A stretch of DNA of 64,000 bases from Bradyrhizobium sp. MOS003 (GCF_003020125.1 NZ_PYFW01000001.1:1922001-1986000); one strand, 5' to 3'; counted from the stretch's first letter, positions 45,658-55,176 are shown. Notes: a model not told the origin generated them from the sequence alone. A program made the numbers and translations.

Positions 45658-46926
45658 ATGACCGGAGTGACGAACGAGCCGCAGGCGGCGTCATGGCTCT
45701 CCGCGATCTGGGCGGCGCGCTATCGCACGCCGGCCCGCTTCGTCGCGCTGATCGCGCTGCTGCTGCCGTGGACCACGACCGGGCTGATTTTCGCGCTCAT
45801 ACCCTGGCTGATCGCCTTCGCCTTCCTCGATCTGCGGGCATTTCCGCGCTCGCTGCTTCGCCCGGTCTGCCTGCTGCCGATTGCGCTGGTCACGCTCGCC
45901 GCCATCGGCACGCTCTGGTCGGATGCGCCATGGCCGGACCGGATCCACGCGATCGGGCCGTCGGCGAAGCTGCTGGTCATCCCGCTCCTGATTTACCAGT
46001 TCGAGCGTTGGCCGTACGGCCATTGGGTGTTTTTCGCCTTCCTCGCGTCCTGCGCCGCGTTGATGCTCTATTCCTTTGCCGTCGCCACCGACCCCGCACT
46101 CTCGCTGAAGCTCTATTTGTCGCGCGGGCCCTACAGGGTCGAAAGCGGGATCGCGGTGCGCAACTATATCGACCAGAGTCAGGAATTCGCGCTCTGTGCG
46201 GTCGCGCTGATCTATCCGATCGTGTCGCTGCTGCGACAACCCCACATCGGCATCGCGGCGCTGTTCGCGGCACTTGCGATCGGGTTCCTCGCCAACATGA
46301 TCTTTGTCGTGGTGTCGCGTACGGCGCTGGTGACGCTGCCGATCCTGGTGGTGGTGTTCGCGTTCCTGTATCTGCGCCTGCGCGCGGCGCTGCTCGCGGC
46401 AGGCGCGATGGCGCTGGCGGCCGTGCTGCTCTTTGGCGTGTCGCCGCATCTGCGCACGACTGTTGCGAAATTTCAGGCCGATTATGAGGCGAGCGAGGAT
46501 GGCCAGGTCAGCGGCATGGGGGCACGGCTGGAATATTGGCGAAAGTCGCTGGGCTTCATCGCTGATGCACCACTGGTCGGTCACGGCACCGGCGCGATCC
46601 GCAGCCTATTTGCAAACGCGGCCGTCGATGCACGCGACGACCCGCTGCGCGGCGAAATCGTCGGCGATCCGCACAATCAGACCCTGAGCGTGGCCGTGCA
46701 GTGGGGCGTCGTCGGTGTCCTGATCCTCTACGGGCTATGGTTTGCGCACCTGTCGATGTTTCGCGGCGAGGGGCTGGCCTGCTGGATCGGCCTGCTGGTC
46801 GTGGTGCAGAACATGCTGACCTCGCTGCTCAACACCCATCTGTTTGATTTCACGCCCGGCTGGATCTATGTACTCGGCGTCGGTGTCGCCGGCGGCATGG
46901 CGCTCGCAGGAGGGCGTAAGAGCTAG
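45658..46926 (+). CDS. O-antigen ligase family protein
   Basis: The 422-residue inner-membrane protein has about ten TM helices and the Wzy/WaaL-type periplasmic loop: SGMGARLEYWRKSLGFIADA, then PLVGHGTGAIRSLF and IVGDPHNQTLSVAVQWGVVG. The loop with HNQ is the hallmark of the O-antigen ligase superfamily. The exact glycan is unknown. AGAAGGG lies before the ATG at 45658. Its stop overlaps that of the convergent TauE-type gene in the palindrome CTAG. Confidence 0.85.
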   Translation: MTGVTNEPQAASWLSAIWAARYRTPARFVALIALLLPWTTTGLIFALIPWLIAFAFLDLRAFPRSLLRPVCLLPIALVTLAAIGTLWSDAPWPDRIHAIGPSAKLLVIPLLIYQFERWPYGHWVFFAFLASCAALMLYSFAVATDPALSLKLYLSRGPYRVESGIAVRNYIDQSQEFALCAVALIYPIVSLLRQPHIGIAALFAALAIGFLANMIFVVVSRTALVTLPILVVVFAFLYLRLRAALLAAGAMALAAVLLFGVSPHLRTTVAKFQADYEASEDGQVSGMGARLEYWRKSLGFIADAPLVGHGTGAIRSLFANAAVDARDDPLRGEIVGDPHNQTLSVAVQWGVVGVLILYGLWFAHLSMFRGEGLACWIGLLVVVQNMLTSLLNTHLFDFTPGWIYVLGVGVAGGMALAGGRKS

Positions 46927-47666
46927 AGCGCGCCGAGACTGTTCCAGACGAGAGTCAGGCCCGACAGGAACAGCAGGCCGAGCACGACGTCGCCGAAATG
47001 CTTGTCGTTCAGCGCGTGATAAACGCGCGCGCCGGCCCAGGCGCCGATCAGCGTGCCTGGAAAGGCGACGGCTGCGAGCCAGATCACCTTGAACTCCACG
47101 ATGCCGGACACGGTCTGCATCACGAGCGCGGCCGCGAGCACGATGAAATTGAAGAGCTGGAAGATGCCGCGCCGCTCATGCTTGTTCCAGCCGCGGATGT
47201 TGGCCCAGAGGATCGGCAGCGGCCCGGACAATCCGGCGAGGCCGCCGAGAATGCCGCCGGCAAAGCCGATCGCGCCGTCGGCGAGGCGGCCGCCGAATTT
47301 GATCGCGAGCGGCCTCTTGTTCAGATAGAGCGCGCTCGAGAAGACCAGAATTAAAATGCCGACGCTCAGCTTGAACACCTTCGGATCGGCGGAGGCGATC
47401 AACATGGTGCCGAGCGGCACGCCGATCAATCCCCCGATCAGGAACGGCCACACCAGCGACAGGTCGAAGCTCTTCCACATCGACGGCAGCGTCGAAGTCT
47501 GCGCGATCACCGAGCAGATCAGCACCAGCGGTACCGCGAGCGAGGGCGGCAGCACGTAGAGCCAGATCCCGAGCGCCATCAGCGCCGTGCCGAATCCGGC
47601 GAGGCCCGAGACGAAGCCGCCGGCCAATGCGCCGAACAGCAGCAGCGCGTAAGTGGACGTTTCCAA
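46923..47666 (-). CDS. TauE/SafE family permease
   Basis: The 247-residue protein has about eight TM helices and the family pattern: LAGFGTALMALGIWLYVLPP, then PFLIGGLIGVPLGTMLIASA and the second-half repeat DGAIGFAGGILGGLAGLSGP (about residues 130-150), with an ANIRGW-type loop. Family members export sulfite, sulfoacetate or other organosulfur anions. No sulfur-metabolism genes are adjacent, so the substrate is not set. It ends convergent with the O-antigen-ligase-like gene, sharing four bases. Confidence 0.85.
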   Translation of the reverse strand: METSTYALLLFGALAGGFVSGLAGFGTALMALGIWLYVLPPSLAVPLVLICSVIAQTSTLPSMWKSFDLSLVWPFLIGGLIGVPLGTMLIASADPKVFKLSVGILILVFSSALYLNKRPLAIKFGGRLADGAIGFAGGILGGLAGLSGPLPILWANIRGWNKHERRGIFQLFNFIVLAAALVMQTVSGIVEFKVIWLAAVAFPGTLIGAWAGARVYHALNDKHFGDVVLGLLFLSGLTLVWNSLGAL

Positions 47667-47901
47667 CCGATGATCCCTGCAGCAATGGGCGATCCCGAAC
47701 TGTTGATCGCCACTGCCCGCATAGCACGGCTTCGGCGGTGGAGGTCAATTTCAAAACCGCACGCAAGCGTGATCTCCGGGATCAGTCAGGGACGGGCGTT
47801 CGCGGAAGACGCGCCTACATGATGGCCGTACTTCAATCCGGGGGCATGCCAACGCCAATCGATGCGCTCGCCTGTCCGGAACCAGAGGACGGAGAAGAAC
47901 G

Positions 47902-48159
47902 ATGTCCCGTACGAAGATTGCCGTTGCGGCCGCGCTGTTGTCGGCGGCTTCCTTGATGCCGACCATGGCGCAGGCGCAGTTTTCCGAACCTGCGGCCTAT
48001 CAGGCCGCCCATCCCGATCGCGACGTGCTCAATGGCGGCCAGCTCACCCCGGCGGGGCGCGCGGCCCGCGGTGAGACGGTGGCGCCGAGCGAGGCCTATG
48101 CAGCCTATCCATCAGGTGTGACGCCCGTCGTCCGCCCGCGCCATCGCCGTCATCATTAG
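47902..48159 (+). CDS. small exported protein, unknown function
   Basis: The 85-residue product has a signal peptide (MSRTKIAVAAALLSAASLMP, cleaved after AQA) and a short mature part with DVLNGGQLTPAGRAARG and a C-terminal Arg/His-rich tail (RPRHRRHH). The histidine tail could bind metal. GGAGAAGAACG before the ATG supports the start. It ends six bases from the convergent MocR gene. Confidence 0.7.
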   Translation: MSRTKIAVAAALLSAASLMPTMAQAQFSEPAAYQAAHPDRDVLNGGQLTPAGRAARGETVAPSEAYAAYPSGVTPVVRPRHRRHH

Positions 48160-48165
48160 GTTTTA

Positions 48166-49536
48166 CTAAACGATCTGCCTTGTGTCGGCGGGCCTGTGCA
48201 GCGCGCCGACCAGGATGCGCAGCGCTTCTGTCAATTCGGCCCTGTTGCGCGCGGCACCCAGTGAGACGCGTGCCGCGTTGGGCGGCGTTCCGTCGACGGT
48301 GAAGGCATCGCCGGCGACGACCGCGAGGCCATCGCGCAAGAGATGGCCGGCGACGTCGGGCCGATTCTCAGGCAGTCGCAGCCAGAGATGATGCGCGGCG
48401 GGTTTTGCCAGAAACTGAAATCCCTTCAGGGCGCGCTGGGCGAGCTGCTGGCGGCCGACAGCTTCATTGCGGATCGCAGTGATGATGCGATCGGCGATGC
48501 CGGTCTCGATCCAGTGCGTCACCAGCGCGACCATCAACGGCGCCGGCATCTGCACGGTCGCCTGCAGGCAGGTCCGCATGTCCTGCTGCGCGGCGTTGTC
48601 GGGCGTCACGAGATATGCAACGCGCAGCGCAGGTGCGATGCATTTTGACAACGTGGTTGCGAGATAAGTCCGCTCCGGAATGAGATTCGCGATCGGCGAG
48701 GCCGCACGGTCGAGCAGGCCATAGGCGTCATCCTCGATCAGCACCGTGTCGGCATCGCGGACGATCTTTGCAATCGCGTTGCGCCGCTCGGCCGACAGCG
48801 TCGCCGTGGTCGGATTGTGCATCGTCGGAATGAGATAGACGGCCTTCGGATTGTGCGTGCGGCATGCTTTGGCCAGCGCATCGGGCAGGATGCCGCCGTC
48901 ATCCATGGCGACGCTCACGAGTTTGACGCCGAGCTGTGCCGCGGCTGCCTTGATGCCGGGAAAGGTGAGAGCTTCGGTCAGCACGACGTCGCCGGGCCAA
49001 GCAAGGTGCGCGAGCAGGTTGAACAGGATGGTCTGCGCCCCGGGAAAGATCACGAGCCTGTCGGCATGTGCGTGGGGCACGCGGGTGCGCATCCAGCGCG
49101 CCGCGACCTCGCGCTCGTGGGCACTGCCGCCGGCCGGCTGGTAATTCAGGAAGGCAGTCAGGCCCGATTGCGCGCGCAGGGCCTCCATGCCGGCGATGAT
49201 GCGTTCGTCGAGCTGCGCCTCCAGCGGATGCGGCGGCACGTTCATCGACAGGTCGATCGCGACCGGATGCGGCAGGTCGACAGCACGGCGCGCGCTGGTC
49301 TCCGACACGAACGATCCCTGGCCGACGCGCGCTTCCATGATGCCGCGTCGGCGCGCCTCGGTGTAGGCGCGCGTCACCGTGGTGAGGTTGACGCCGAGCG
49401 CCTTTGCCAGCGCGCGCTGCGTCGGCAATTGCTGGCCGCGCACCAGCCGGCCGGCGCCGATGTCGGCTTCCATGGCCTCGACGATGCGCTGATAGCGCGG
49501 CCCTGACAGCTCCGAGATTGTCGGGGTCCAATCCAT
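48166..49536 (-). CDS. MocR-family transcriptional regulator (GntR DNA-binding plus aminotransferase domain)
   Basis: The 456-residue protein has an N-terminal GntR winged helix (YQRIVEAMEADIGAGRLVRG, then QQLPTQRALAKALGVNLTTV) and a type I aminotransferase-like C-terminal domain with the PLP lysine region ATTLSKCIAPALRVAYLV. MocR regulators sense PLP or amino compounds and bind direct repeats. Two TGTATGGAT direct repeats lie in the divergent gap. The ATG at 49536 is chosen over one five codons upstream. The target is probably the adjacent DUF983 gene or itself. Confidence 0.85.
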   Translation of the reverse strand: MDWTPTISELSGPRYQRIVEAMEADIGAGRLVRGQQLPTQRALAKALGVNLTTVTRAYTEARRRGIMEARVGQGSFVSETSARRAVDLPHPVAIDLSMNVPPHPLEAQLDERIIAGMEALRAQSGLTAFLNYQPAGGSAHEREVAARWMRTRVPHAHADRLVIFPGAQTILFNLLAHLAWPGDVVLTEALTFPGIKAAAAQLGVKLVSVAMDDGGILPDALAKACRTHNPKAVYLIPTMHNPTTATLSAERRNAIAKIVRDADTVLIEDDAYGLLDRAASPIANLIPERTYLATTLSKCIAPALRVAYLVTPDNAAQQDMRTCLQATVQMPAPLMVALVTHWIETGIADRIITAIRNEAVGRQQLAQRALKGFQFLAKPAAHHLWLRLPENRPDVAGHLLRDGLAVVAGDAFTVDGTPPNAARVSLGAARNRAELTEALRILVGALHRPADTRQIV

Positions 49537-49561
49537 GCAATTTAGCCCCAAATCCTTTGAA

Positions 49562-49591
49562 TGTATGGATGCGGCATATTATTGTATGGAT
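49562..49591. promoter_or_regulatory. candidate MocR operator: two TGTATGGAT direct repeats
   Basis: TGTATGGAT occurs at 49562-49570 and again at 49583-49591, 21 bases apart (two helical turns), in the 77-base gap between the divergent MocR and DUF983 starts. Direct repeats at this spacing suit regulators of the MocR class. The A/T-rich spacer (GGCATATTAT) could be a promoter element. Confidence 0.5.
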
Positions 49592-49613
49592 CAGTGAAAA
49601 GGAAGGTGCTGTC

Positions 49614-50048
49614 ATGGCAACCGGTTCGATCTCTCTGGCGAAGGCAATGTGGCGCGGTTTCCGGGGTAAGTGCCCGAACTGCGGCGACGGCCATCTGTTC
49701 GGCCGTTTCCTGAAGGTCACGGGTGCTTGCGACCATTGCGGCGAAGATCTGTCCCACCAGCGCGCCGACGACTTTCCCGCCTATCTCGTGATTGTCGTGG
49801 TCGGCCACCTCGTGGTGCCGGCGATCCTCGCGGTCGAGACCGCCTATGCGCCGGCGGTCTGGCTGCAACTGGCAGTGTGGTTGCCGGTGACGTTGTTCGC
49901 TTCGCTCGCGCTGCTGCAGCCGACCAAGGGCGCCATCGTCGGGCTGCAATGGCAGATCGGCATGCACGGTTTCGAAGTGAGCAAGCAGCGGCGCGAGGCC
50001 GCCGAGCTCGCGCCCGTGCTGGTGAAAGCGGACACGCGTGCCGCCTGA
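49614..50048 (+). CDS. DUF983 membrane protein with zinc-ribbon-like N-terminus
   Basis: The 144-residue protein has the DUF983 signature: MWRGFRGKCPNCGDGHLFGR and GACDHCGEDLSHQRADDFPA. The two CxxC pairs form a metal site. Two TM helices follow (AYLVIVVVGHLVVPAILAVE and VWLPVTLFASLALLQPTKGA). AAGGAAGGTGCTGTC lies before the ATG. DUF983 proteins are common in alphaproteobacteria; their role is not established. It is divergent from the MocR regulator. Confidence 0.88.
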   Translation: MATGSISLAKAMWRGFRGKCPNCGDGHLFGRFLKVTGACDHCGEDLSHQRADDFPAYLVIVVVGHLVVPAILAVETAYAPAVWLQLAVWLPVTLFASLALLQPTKGAIVGLQWQIGMHGFEVSKQRREAAELAPVLVKADTRAA

Positions 50049-50082
50049 GGCGGGACGACATTGAGGCGTTGCTGACAATGGT

Positions 50083-50115
50083 GAGGGGTTCGATGCGGTC
50101 GGCATCGAACCCCTC
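50083..50115. terminator. perfect 14-bp hairpin after the DUF983 gene
   Basis: GAGGGGTTCGATGC and GCATCGAACCCCTC form a perfect stem with a five-base loop (GGTCG), 35 bases after the DUF983 stop and ahead of the 3' end of the convergent rnpB. The T content after it is low, so it may be a terminator or a short repeat. Confidence 0.5.
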
Positions 50116-50187
50116 GTTGCTTGCTGAGCAAGGCGCGTTTTCTTGACGCGAACCGGAAACCCACTTCGCACGAAAACGCTTTAGAAT

Positions 50188-50612
50188 ATCAGCCGGCCTG
50201 TAAGCCGGGTTCTGTAAGGCACCGTCTGCTTGCGCGAACGATACGTGACGGCCATTCCTCTGGGACCATGTTTGCACATGGCCTCGAGCAACCTACCCGG
50301 ACGGCGGGCCTGACATCGCCCCGCGGCGTTATCGCTTCCGCGAACAGCCCGCTACGCCGTCCCTATTCGGTTTTGCTCCCGGTGGGGTTTGCCATGCCGG
50401 CTCCGTTGCCGGACCCGCGGTGCGCTCTTACCGCACCTTTTCACCCTTACCCTGCGAAGCCCGAAGGCGAAGCAGGGCGGTTCGTTCTCTGTGGCACTTT
50501 CCCTGGGGTCACCCCCGCCGGACGTTATCCGGCACCGTATGTCAAGGGAGCCCGGACTTTCCTCCCCGGCGGCCTTTCGACCGTTGCCGGAGCAGCCGTC
50601 CGGCCGACTGAC
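50188..50612 (-). ncRNA. rnpB: RNase P RNA (class A)
   Basis: Read on the minus strand the sequence contains the diagnostic core: GGGGAGGAAAGTCCGGGCTC (P4 5' part), GGGTAAGGGTGAAAAGGTGC, GGTAAGAGCGCACCG, GGTAGGTTGCTCGAGGC, AGAGGAATGGCCGTCAC and, at the 3' end, ACAGAACCCGGCTTACAGGC. These match bacterial type A RNase P RNA, the ribozyme that matures the 5' end of tRNAs. Both ends are approximate. It lies between DUF983 and the ECF42 pair. Confidence 0.95.
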
Positions 50613-50758
50613 GGGGGTAGGCATGGGCATTTGTGACGGTTTCGTCAAGCCGAGATCGTCGCGCGCGCGACCTGCGAATAACTTATCCTGAAGATGTCGT
50701 TTGGAGCGTGAGCCGTTCGACTGGATGTCGGTGATCCCCCAACAACTGGAGTTGAACA

Positions 50759-51112
50759 ATGCAATATCTGATGATGATCTACCAGAACGAGGTCGAATAC
50801 GCGAAGAACGACGCCGCCACGGCCCAGAAGCTGATGGCCGAATACCAGACCTTTACCCAAGGCATCATCCAGAGCGGCAATTTCAAGGCCGGCGATAGGC
50901 TGCGGCCGACCACGACCGCGACGACGGTACGTGTGCGCGACGGCAAGACGCTGACGACCGACGGGCCGTTTGCGGAGACCCGCGAGCAGCTTGGTGGCTA
51001 CTATCTGATCGAGGCCAAGGATCTGAACGCCGCGATCGAGATCGCGGCGCGGATTCCGAGCGCGAGGATCGGCTCGATCGAGGTGCGGCCGATCTGGGTC
51101 TACGACAAGTAA
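50759..51112 (+). CDS. YCII-related (DGPF) domain protein
   Basis: The 117-residue protein has the defining DGPF motif [20 protein letters not shown] and ends [12 protein letters not shown] proteins are small ferredoxin-like folds. They are typically encoded beside ECF42 sigma factors, as here, and are considered their partners or targets. TGGAGTTGAACA lies before the ATG. Confidence 0.92.
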   Translation: MQYLMMIYQNEVEYAKNDAATAQKLMAEYQTFTQGIIQSGNFKAGDRLRPTTTATTVRVRDGKTLTTDGPFAETREQLGGYYLIEAKDLNAAIEIAARIPSARIGSIEVRPIWVYDK

Positions 51113-51134
51113 AGCCTGGCCCGCGCATCGACAC

Positions 51135-52367
51135 ATGACCCCTTCCGAGATCGACAAGATCTTCCGTGACGAGGCGGGGCGGGCGCTGGCCACGCTGATC
51201 CGCCTCGTCGGCGATTTCGATCTGGCCGAGGACGCGCTTCAGGATGCTTTTGCCGTTGCGCTGGAACGCTGGGCGGCGTGCGCGGCCCCCGACAATCCAC
51301 GCGCCTGGCTGGTCAATGTCGCCAGGAACAAGGCGATCGATCGCGTCAGGCGCCAGGCCGTCTTCCGCGGCAAGCAGCAGGAGCTCCTGCACGAGATCGA
51401 GCTCAACGCGCAAGCGGCCGACGAGCCGCCGGCAGTGCTCGACGACGACATGCTGCGGCTGATCTTCACCTGTTGCCATCCGGCCTTCGCGGCCGAGGTT
51501 CAGGTCGCGCTGACGCTGCGCACGGTCTGCGGACTGTCGACCGCCCAGGTCGCGCGCGCCTTTCTCGTCGGCGAGGAAGCGATGGCGCAGCGGCTGGTCC
51601 GCGCCAAGCAGAAGATCAGGCTCGCTGGCATCCCCTACGAGGTGCCCGAGCGCGACGCGCTGGCGCCGCGGCTCGATGGCGTGCTCGCGGTGATCTATCT
51701 GGTCTTCACCGAGGGCTATGTCGCGACCGAGGGTGCGGATCTGATGCGGCCCGATCTTGCGATTGAGGCCATCCGGCTCGGCCGCTTGCTCGATCGGCTG
51801 ATGCCGGACCGCGGCGGCATCAAGGGCTTGCTGGCCCTGATGTTGCTGCACGATGCGCGCCGCGCCGGACGCGAGACGTCGGCCGGCGATATCGTGCTGC
51901 TCGAGGAACAGGACCGCACGCTATGGGATCGCGCTCAGATCGAGGAAGGCTTGCGTCTGGTCGAAGATGCGCTGCGCGTCCCCGGCCGGCCGCAGCCTTA
52001 TGCCGTGCAGGCCGCGATCGCCGCGCTGCATGCGCGTGCAACGAGCTTTAAGCTGACCGACTGGCGGCAGATCGCCGGGCTCTACGAGGTTTTGCTGCGC
52101 ATCGCTCCCTCCCCGGTGATCGAGCTCAACCACGCTGCTGCCTTGTCGATGGTCGACGGGCCGGCACGTGCGCTCGATCTCGTCGATGCGGTCAGCGCCC
52201 GAGGCGGGCTGCGCGGCTATGAGCTGTTGCCCGCAGTACGCGCCGATCTGTTGCGGCGGTTGGGGCGCAAGGATGAAGCGTGCGAGGCGTATCGCGCGGC
52301 GACGGAAGCGACACAACTGGAGCCGTTGCGGCGGCTCTATGCGCGGCGGGTGAGGGAGATGGGGTAG
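51135..52367 (+). CDS. ECF42-type RNA polymerase sigma factor
   Basis: The 410-residue protein has sigma region 2 ([20 protein letters not shown]), region 4 ([20 protein letters not shown]) and a long C-terminal helical extension with TPR-like character, typical of the ECF42 group. In this group the C-terminal domain is needed for activity and the partner is the adjacent DGPF gene, here 22 bases upstream. No anti-sigma factor is present. The input signal is unknown. Confidence 0.92.
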   Translation: MTPSEIDKIFRDEAGRALATLIRLVGDFDLAEDALQDAFAVALERWAACAAPDNPRAWLVNVARNKAIDRVRRQAVFRGKQQELLHEIELNAQAADEPPAVLDDDMLRLIFTCCHPAFAAEVQVALTLRTVCGLSTAQVARAFLVGEEAMAQRLVRAKQKIRLAGIPYEVPERDALAPRLDGVLAVIYLVFTEGYVATEGADLMRPDLAIEAIRLGRLLDRLMPDRGGIKGLLALMLLHDARRAGRETSAGDIVLLEEQDRTLWDRAQIEEGLRLVEDALRVPGRPQPYAVQAAIAALHARATSFKLTDWRQIAGLYEVLLRIAPSPVIELNHAAALSMVDGPARALDLVDAVSARGGLRGYELLPAVRADLLRRLGRKDEACEAYRAATEATQLEPLRRLYARRVREMG

Positions 52368-52380
52368 GAGCTACAAACTC

Positions 52381-52454
52381 CGTCATTGCGACGAAGCAAT
52401 CCAGACTGTTCCCATGGAGGCAGTCTGGATTGCTTCGCTTCGTTCGTAATGACG
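52381..52454. repeat. dispersed palindromic repeat, family B
   Basis: CGTCATTGCGACGAAGCAAT, continuing CCAGACTG, is mirrored by CAGTCTGGATTGCTTCG...GTAATGACG. It fills the gap between the ECF42 gene and the convergent amidase gene. Same family as 2431-2517 and 32546-32625. Confidence 0.8.
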
Positions 52455-52469
52455 GGGCAGCCATCGCCG

Positions 52470-53252
52470 TCACTTCGATGCGACGGCCGTGCCCTCTGCC
52501 GGCAAGCTCGCCAGCAGCGCCTGCAACGTCGACAACGTTGAATGGTCCGCGACACCATCCAGCCGTGCCGGCCGGAAATGGCGCTGGAAGGCGGTGACGA
52601 CTTCCATGGTCGCGGCGTCGTATTTGCCGTTCAGCGGCACGCCGTAGCCGTATCTGGCGAGCGCCTGCTGCAGGCTCAGCACCTCGTCGCTGATGGTGCC
52701 GAGCATCAGGGTCTCGCCGCGCACGATCGGGGCGGGCGTGACCCAGTGACCGACGCCGGAATTGGCCAGCGAGTGCCACGGAAACTTTTCGCCGGGGTCC
52801 TTCTTGCGCGCGGGCGCGACGTCGGAATGGCCGAGCACCCGGTGGGCCGGCACCTTGCGGCGAAGCATGATGCCGCGGCACAGTGCGATCACGGCGGCGA
52901 TCTGGCGCAGCGGATATTCCGGATAGCCCCAGTCATGGCCGCGATTGATGATCTCGACGCCGATCGAGCAGGAATTGATGTCGTCCTCGCCGGCCCAGGA
53001 CGAGACGCCGGCATGCCAGGCGCGCTTGACCTCCGACACGCATTGCACGATGCGGCCGTCCTCCAGCACGACGTAATGCGCCGAGACTTCGGTCCCTGCC
53101 GTGCACAGCCGCGCCAGCGCGCCCTCGACATCGGGCATGCCGGTGTAGTGCAGCACGATCATATCGGGCTGCCGCGCCTTGTTGCGCTCGCCATAGTTCG
53201 GCGAGGGGATGATGTCGGACACGATCGAGGAATCCGGCTCGAACGCCCTCAT
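52470..53252 (-). CDS. N-acetylmuramoyl-L-alanine amidase (AmiD-type) with peptidoglycan-binding domain
   Basis: The 260-residue protein has an Amidase_2 domain: DMIVLHYTGMPDVEGAL, SAHYVVLEDGRIVQCV, HAGVSSWAGEDDINSCSIGV, and AHRVLGHSDVAPARKKDPGE, whose His residues bind zinc. A peptidoglycan-binding repeat follows at the C-terminus (SLQQALARYGYGVPLNGKYD). It cleaves the MurNAc-L-Ala bond. The ATG at 53252 is the preferred start; in-frame starts at 53336 and 53369 would add a Ser/Pro-rich leader. No clear signal peptide. It lies upstream of the dcw cluster, in opposite orientation. Confidence 0.85.
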   Translation of the reverse strand: MRAFEPDSSIVSDIIPSPNYGERNKARQPDMIVLHYTGMPDVEGALARLCTAGTEVSAHYVVLEDGRIVQCVSEVKRAWHAGVSSWAGEDDINSCSIGVEIINRGHDWGYPEYPLRQIAAVIALCRGIMLRRKVPAHRVLGHSDVAPARKKDPGEKFPWHSLANSGVGHWVTPAPIVRGETLMLGTISDEVLSLQQALARYGYGVPLNGKYDAATMEVVTAFQRHFRPARLDGVADHSTLSTLQALLASLPAEGTAVASK

Positions 53253-53369
53253 GCTCGCCGCGGCCTTGGGAACCGGGAGAACGCGTTGACGCTTCGAATC
53301 AGAACCAGACGGTGTGGACGAACCGGACGGCGGCATGGACAAACCAAGGTGGGGCGGAGAGTGGGCCAA

Positions 53370-53790
53370 GCCCTTCTCTTTACTATTCCTTTACCCTCCA
53401 CCGTGCGCAATCGCGCGGCGCGGTTAACGGATGCATTTTGGCGCACTGTGTGGATGAAGCATCACCGCCTCATCAGCTTTTCGACTTGTGAGCAGCCGAG
53501 CAACGCTTTCTTAACGCTAAGGGTCGTTACTGAGGGATGAAGAGCCGACCCGCGTCCGGAGGCGGCCAAAGCGTATTTTGGCTCGAAATCCCATGGCTGC
53601 CCGACAAATTCCGCTGGGAACACTCGGTTTGCGGTCCGGGACGATCGGGCTCGGTAACCATACTGGACTGGGGCATTGTCGTGGAACCGCCGCGACGCGG
53701 AATGATTCGAGGCGTTATGGGCTTGTTCGTCCCCGATCTCGCTCGGACGTCAGGGGCCGTCGGCATGCTTTGGGTCACAAGGCTTGGCGC
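53370..53790. other. intergenic region before the division cluster
   Basis: Between the amidase start and rsmH there are over 400 bases without a convincing gene, presumably carrying the dcw promoter. Many such clusters have mraZ here; no MraZ-like frame is seen. An 85-codon frame at 53537-53794 has no ribosome binding site or family resemblance. Some A/T-rich stretches occur (around 53380-53400 and 53505-53530), but no promoter can be assigned. Confidence 0.5.
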
Positions 53791-54780
53791 ATGAGCTCGG
53801 CTCCGCATATCCCCGTTCTCGGTCGCGAAGCCGTCGACCACCTCGCCCCACGCGCGGGCGGTATCTATGTCGACGCCACCTTCGGCGCCGGCGGCTACAG
53901 CCGCGCCATTCTCGACGTGCCGGGAACCCGGCTTATCGCCATTGACCGCGACCGCACCGCAATCGCCGCAGGTGCCGAACTGGTCGAACGGTCCGCGGGC
54001 CGGCTGACGCTGGTCGAGGACCGATTCTCCAATCTCGCCGAGGTCTGCGCCGCGCAAGGCGTGGACGCCGTGGACGGCGTCGTGATGGATGTCGGGGTGT
54101 CCTCGATGCAGCTCGACCAGGCCGGCCGCGGTTTCTCGTTCCGCCTCGACGGCCCGCTCGACATGCGGATGGGGCAGGCGGGGCCGACCGCCGCCGACGT
54201 GATCGCGCGTGCGTCCGAAGGTGATCTCGCCGACGTCATCTACCAGCTCGGCGAGGAACGGCAGTCGCGCCGCATCGCCCGCGCCGTCGTGGCCGACCGG
54301 CAGGAGACGCCGTTCACGACCACATGCGCGCTGGCTGATCTCATCGGCAGGATCGTGCGCTCCAAGCCCGGCGACATCCATCCGGCAACGCGCACGTTCC
54401 AGGCCCTGCGCATCCTCGTCAACGAAGAGCTCGACGAACTTCAGGCCGCGCTTGCTGCGGCAGAGCGCGTGCTCAAGCCTGGCGGCCGCCTCGTCGTGGT
54501 CTCGTTCCATTCGCTGGAAGACCGCATCGTCAAGAATTTCCTCTCCGAGCGTTCGAAGACGGGCGGCGGCTCGCGGCATCTGCCGGAAGTGGCTCAAGTT
54601 CCACCGAGCTTCCAGCTTCTCACGCGGCGGCCCGTGGTCGCCGGCGACGACGAGGTCGCGCAAAATCCCCGCGCGCGCTCCGCCAAGCTTCGCGCGGCCG
54701 AGCGCACCTCGGCGCCCGCGCATGACGAGGGCGAACCATCGTCCTGGCCAAGACTCTCCGACGTGATGAGGGGAGGCTAG
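53791..54780 (+). CDS. rsmH: 16S rRNA (cytosine1402-N4)-methyltransferase RsmH
   Basis: RsmH (MraW) methylates C1402 of 16S rRNA. The 329-residue protein shows [20 protein letters not shown] at the start, the SAM motif [62 protein letters not shown] and [15 protein letters not shown]. The ATG at 53791 is the family start; the frame stays open upstream. It is the first gene of the dcw cluster, directly followed by ftsL. Confidence 0.96.
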   Translation: MSSAPHIPVLGREAVDHLAPRAGGIYVDATFGAGGYSRAILDVPGTRLIAIDRDRTAIAAGAELVERSAGRLTLVEDRFSNLAEVCAAQGVDAVDGVVMDVGVSSMQLDQAGRGFSFRLDGPLDMRMGQAGPTAADVIARASEGDLADVIYQLGEERQSRRIARAVVADRQETPFTTTCALADLIGRIVRSKPGDIHPATRTFQALRILVNEELDELQAALAAAERVLKPGGRLVVVSFHSLEDRIVKNFLSERSKTGGGSRHLPEVAQVPPSFQLLTRRPVVAGDDEVAQNPRARSAKLRAAERTSAPAHDEGEPSSWPRLSDVMRGG

Positions 54781-54783
54781 CGG

Positions 54784-55176
54784 ATGCGCATCATCCACCT
54801 CCTCGTCATCGGCGCGCTCATCTTTGCGGCGGCCTATGTCTACCGGATCAAGATGGACTCCACGGCGCGCACCGAGAAGGTGTTGCGGCTGCATGCGGAG
54901 ATCCGCGAACAGCGCGACGCGATCGCCTCGCTGCGATCCGAATGGGCCAAGCTCGATGCGCCGCTTCGCCTGCAAGGCCTGTCCGACCGGCATCTGCAGC
55001 TCAAGCCGGTCACCGGCACGCAGTATGATTCGCTGAAGAACCTGCCGGAGCGTCCGCCGCGGATGTTCCGACCGGGCGAGCCCGACCCGATCGGGGCGAT
55101 GCTCAACACCATCGAAGCCGCGAGCGATCCTGACAATGTGACGGGCTCCGTGCCTCAGCCCGAGGACAAGCAATGA
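54784..55176 (+). CDS. ftsL: cell division protein FtsL
   Basis: The 130-residue bitopic protein has one N-terminal TM helix (IHLLVIGALIFAAAYVYRIK) followed by a short coiled coil (EKVLRLHAEIREQRDAIASL), then DRHLQLKPVTGTQYDSL. That is the usual FtsL form with a leucine-zipper-like stretch. It recruits FtsW and FtsI with FtsB/FtsQ. The stop overlaps the ftsI start as ATGA. GGGGAGG precedes the ATG. Confidence 0.9.
   Translation: MRIIHLLVIGALIFAAAYVYRIKMDSTARTEKVLRLHAEIREQRDAIASLRSEWAKLDAPLRLQGLSDRHLQLKPVTGTQYDSLKNLPERPPRMFRPGEPDPIGAMLNTIEAASDPDNVTGSVPQPEDKQ

Noticed and set aside
53537..53794. An 85-codon plus-strand frame just upstream of rsmH
   Set aside because: It lacks a ribosome binding site and MraZ-like features, and it ends over the rsmH start.
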